A program made the position numbers and the translations under genes. The notes beneath the pieces are model-generated. The model did not search any database. It had not been told where the DNA came from and saw nothing but the letters and a program-made list of their open reading frames with translations. DNA of 12,853 nt from JBDRLV01 sp043812755 (GTDB lineage: Bacteria; Patescibacteriota; Patescibacteriia; UBA9934; GWF2-40-263), in NCBI GenBank assembly GCA_043812755.1, contig JBDRLV010000021.1, forward strand, positions 1-12,853. Reading direction: 5' to 3'. This document shows, in pieces, positions 11,292-12,853 of the stretch (position 1 is the first letter of the stretch; the number at the start of each line of letters is the position of its first letter).

Positions 11292-12853
11292 ATGACAACA
11301 CCATCAAGACCAGAGGGTGGGTCAACTCCACCTGATGCAACACGTGAAAAACTACCTTCGTTTGGTGAAGTTTTTAATAATGTTGAGTTTACAAGAGATG
11401 ATCCTAGCCAGCCATGGAAGAGCAGTGCTTCTGATAGAAAAATGATAGTTCTGGATGAAAGCAGTAGTATTGAAGCTGAGCCTGGGAAAAAATATGATGT
11501 GCAGGTTATTGATGAAACACATCCTACAAAACGAGATAAAGGAAAAATGAAAGTAAAGATTGTTGGAATTGATGGTGTTCCTTTGTCAGGAAGGGAAGCA
11601 AGGGAGGCAAGAAGGTACCCGCTCCCAATTGAGGTTGATCATCAGCGAGGCATTATCAGAATTCTTGATGTTGTAATAAAAAGAAGGTCAGACGCACCGC
11701 CTTTTAGAATGTCAGAGCGTTTTAGACACTATGCGCTTGACGCGCGCGTGCTGAAAATATTGCGAGGGGCTGCTGATGGAATGGCTCAAAAAAACAATGT
11801 TATGCTTGAAGGGCCTCCTGGTGCTTCAAAAACATCAATATTTGAGTTGCTTGCGCATTTGATGGGTGAGAAACTGCACCGCTTTGATCCAGGCTCAAGA
11901 ACAGATGAGTCAGATATGATTGGTCGTTATGTTCCAAACGATGGCAAATTGTCAGTTAAGCTTCATGAGTTGATAAAACATGAGGATTTATTAACTAGTG
12001 AATCTCGAGCGGTTATTCACAAGGCACATCAAGAAGGCAGGGAACTTGAAAAAATTGAAGCTCAAAAAATTGCAAAAAATGAAGGCATAGCTTTTTCTGA
12101 ATGGATATGGCAGGAACTTAAAGTACTTCAAGCACTAGAGCAGGGAGGGGTATTGCTTATTGATGAGTATTTAAAAATTTCGCCTGATGTAAGAGAAAGA
12201 TTTAATACATTGCTTGAGGAGGGCAATAGGTCATTTACTGTTTCTGAAAGAGATGGGTTTGTTTATGGTGATGGGCCTGAAGCTGATGCTCCAATACCAG
12301 ACAACCTCTATATTTGTCTTGCCACAAATCCTTCTGAGTATGGTGGAGGACGTGAACCTTTAACACAGCCAGAATCAGACAGAATATCAGTACAAATGGA
12401 AGTGGTTCCTCCAACTGCGATTGAGTATATTGCACAGTTGAAACTATGGGTTTATGGTGAGCAACCAGTTGCAGAGATTGATGGTAAAAAATATCAGGCA
12501 GACAGTGTTCCACCTTTATTTGCGAATTTAGAAAAAGTGGCAGGCATGAGAGAGTTTCTAGATAGGTTTGGAGCTTTTCATCATGCTTTTGAAGGATTAA
12601 TAAAAGATAAAAAGATTGGTAAAACTAGGCGCCAGCCATATAGTGCATCAAGGAGAAAATTGCATGCTTTTATGAAATATCTTGATAGCAGGAAGTTGTT
12701 TGATCCAGAAACAGATAGGTTCAAAGATGTTGGAGAGGATCCAGATAAAGTAGTTAAGTTGGCATTTGAACAGTACTATGTTGCAGGACTGCGAAATGAT
12801 GATGATAGAAATGCTGTAGAAACTCTAAGGCAAACTCATAGTTTGTCTGAAAC
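11292..12853 (+). CDS. MoxR-like AAA+ ATPase (3' end outside window)
   Basis: At least 520 codons are present and the frame is open to the window edge. An N-terminal beta-rich part (about 60-125; PGKKYDVQVIDE, MKVKIVGIDGVPL) precedes the AAA+ core. Walker A is GPPGASKT (174-181), with Ser where the classical motif has Gly; RavA has Ala there. Walker B is VLLIDE (287-292), and sensor 1 is ATNP (344-347). QPESDRIS (about 361-368) corresponds to the MoxR segment before the arginine finger. About 110 residues separate Walker A and B, more than the roughly 60 usual in MoxR proteins, owing to a charged helical insertion at about 231-280. MoxR ATPases remodel or assemble protein complexes together with VWA partners, and such a partner is encoded two genes upstream. 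ATG 11292 follows the previous stop by 2 nt. Confidence 0.88.
   Translation, partial: MTTPSRPEGGSTPPDATREKLPSFGEVFNNVEFTRDDPSQPWKSSASDRKMIVLDESSSIEAEPGKKYDVQVIDETHPTKRDKGKMKVKIVGIDGVPLSGREAREARRYPLPIEVDHQRGIIRILDVVIKRRSDAPPFRMSERFRHYALDARVLKILRGAADGMAQKNNVMLEGPPGASKTSIFELLAHLMGEKLHRFDPGSRTDESDMIGRYVPNDGKLSVKLHELIKHEDLLTSESRAVIHKAHQEGRELEKIEAQKIAKNEGIAFSEWIWQELKVLQALEQGGVLLIDEYLKISPDVRERFNTLLEEGNRSFTVSERDGFVYGDGPEADAPIPDNLYICLATNPSEYGGGREPLTQPESDRISVQMEVVPPTAIEYIAQLKLWVYGEQPVAEIDGKKYQADSVPPLFANLEKVAGMREFLDRFGAFHHAFEGLIKDKKIGKTRRQPYSASRRKLHAFMKYLDSRKLFDPETDRFKDVGEDPDKVVKLAFEQYYVAGLRNDDDRNAVETLRQTHSLSE

Noticed and set aside
12235..12513. 92-codon minus-strand ORF inside the ATPase gene
   Set aside because: The His/Gln-rich translation is typical of the antisense of an AAA+ core and has no start signal.
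1..12853. CRISPR array, insertion sequence, prophage or UGA recoding
   Set aside because: No regularly spaced repeats, transposase or phage genes were found, and TGA ends several full-length genes at expected positions.

Overview
This 12.85 kb AT-rich window most resembles a chromosomal segment of a Patescibacteria (Candidate Phyla Radiation, CPR) genome. The reasons are small compact genes, few Shine-Dalgarno (SD) sequences, several near-leaderless promoters, a membrane-anchored PEGA protein, a stand-alone riboflavin kinase, and a VWA/AAA+ pair beside an HU gene. TGA acts as a normal stop at 3429, 7011, 10697 and 11287, so the UGA=Gly code of Gracilibacteria/Absconditabacteria is not used. 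The lineage within CPR cannot be fixed from this sequence, and the CPR call itself is inference.

Left part (1-4664), nucleotide-sugar region. A NUDIX hydrolase (45-599) lies 4 nt before rmlB (604-1620). A roughly 90-nt palindromic extragenic element (1623-1711) follows, then a reductase gene (1722-2564). This reductase looks like the plant/viral bifunctional 3,5-epimerase/4-reductase NRS/ER rather than ordinary RmlD. Next is a separately transcribed, more GC-rich NUDIX-like gene (2661-3431) bounded by two near-identical terminators, then a long-form rmlA (3544-4626). RmlA, RmlB and the NRS/ER-like enzyme could together make dTDP-L-rhamnose from glucose-1-phosphate and dTTP. No rmlC is seen in the window, which fits a bifunctional last enzyme. 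A bidirectional terminator (4641-4664) closes the region.

Middle part (4663-7953). A minus-strand membrane-anchored PEGA-domain protein diverges from a plus-strand S41/CtpA-type protease (5730-7013). The protease gene overlaps a well-formed NUDIX hydrolase gene (to 7437). A monofunctional riboflavin kinase follows (7531-7953) with its own terminator.

Right part (7954-12853). A single HU gene (8105-8386) ends in a perfect hairpin terminator. Two nt further on, a perfect TTGACA-17-TATAAT promoter begins a three-gene unit. It encodes a 726-aa protein combining an HEGGH zincin-like motif with a C-terminal VWA domain carrying a complete MIDAS, an unrecognised 147-aa protein, and a MoxR-like AAA+ ATPase that runs off the right edge. 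This unit is the best candidate here for a poorly described system: a AAA+/VWA machine whose VWA partner may also be a metalloprotease.

Transcription signals are unusually legible. Several -10 boxes end exactly 9 nt before the start codon, suggesting leaderless mRNAs, and four of five terminators use an ACAG...CTGT stem.
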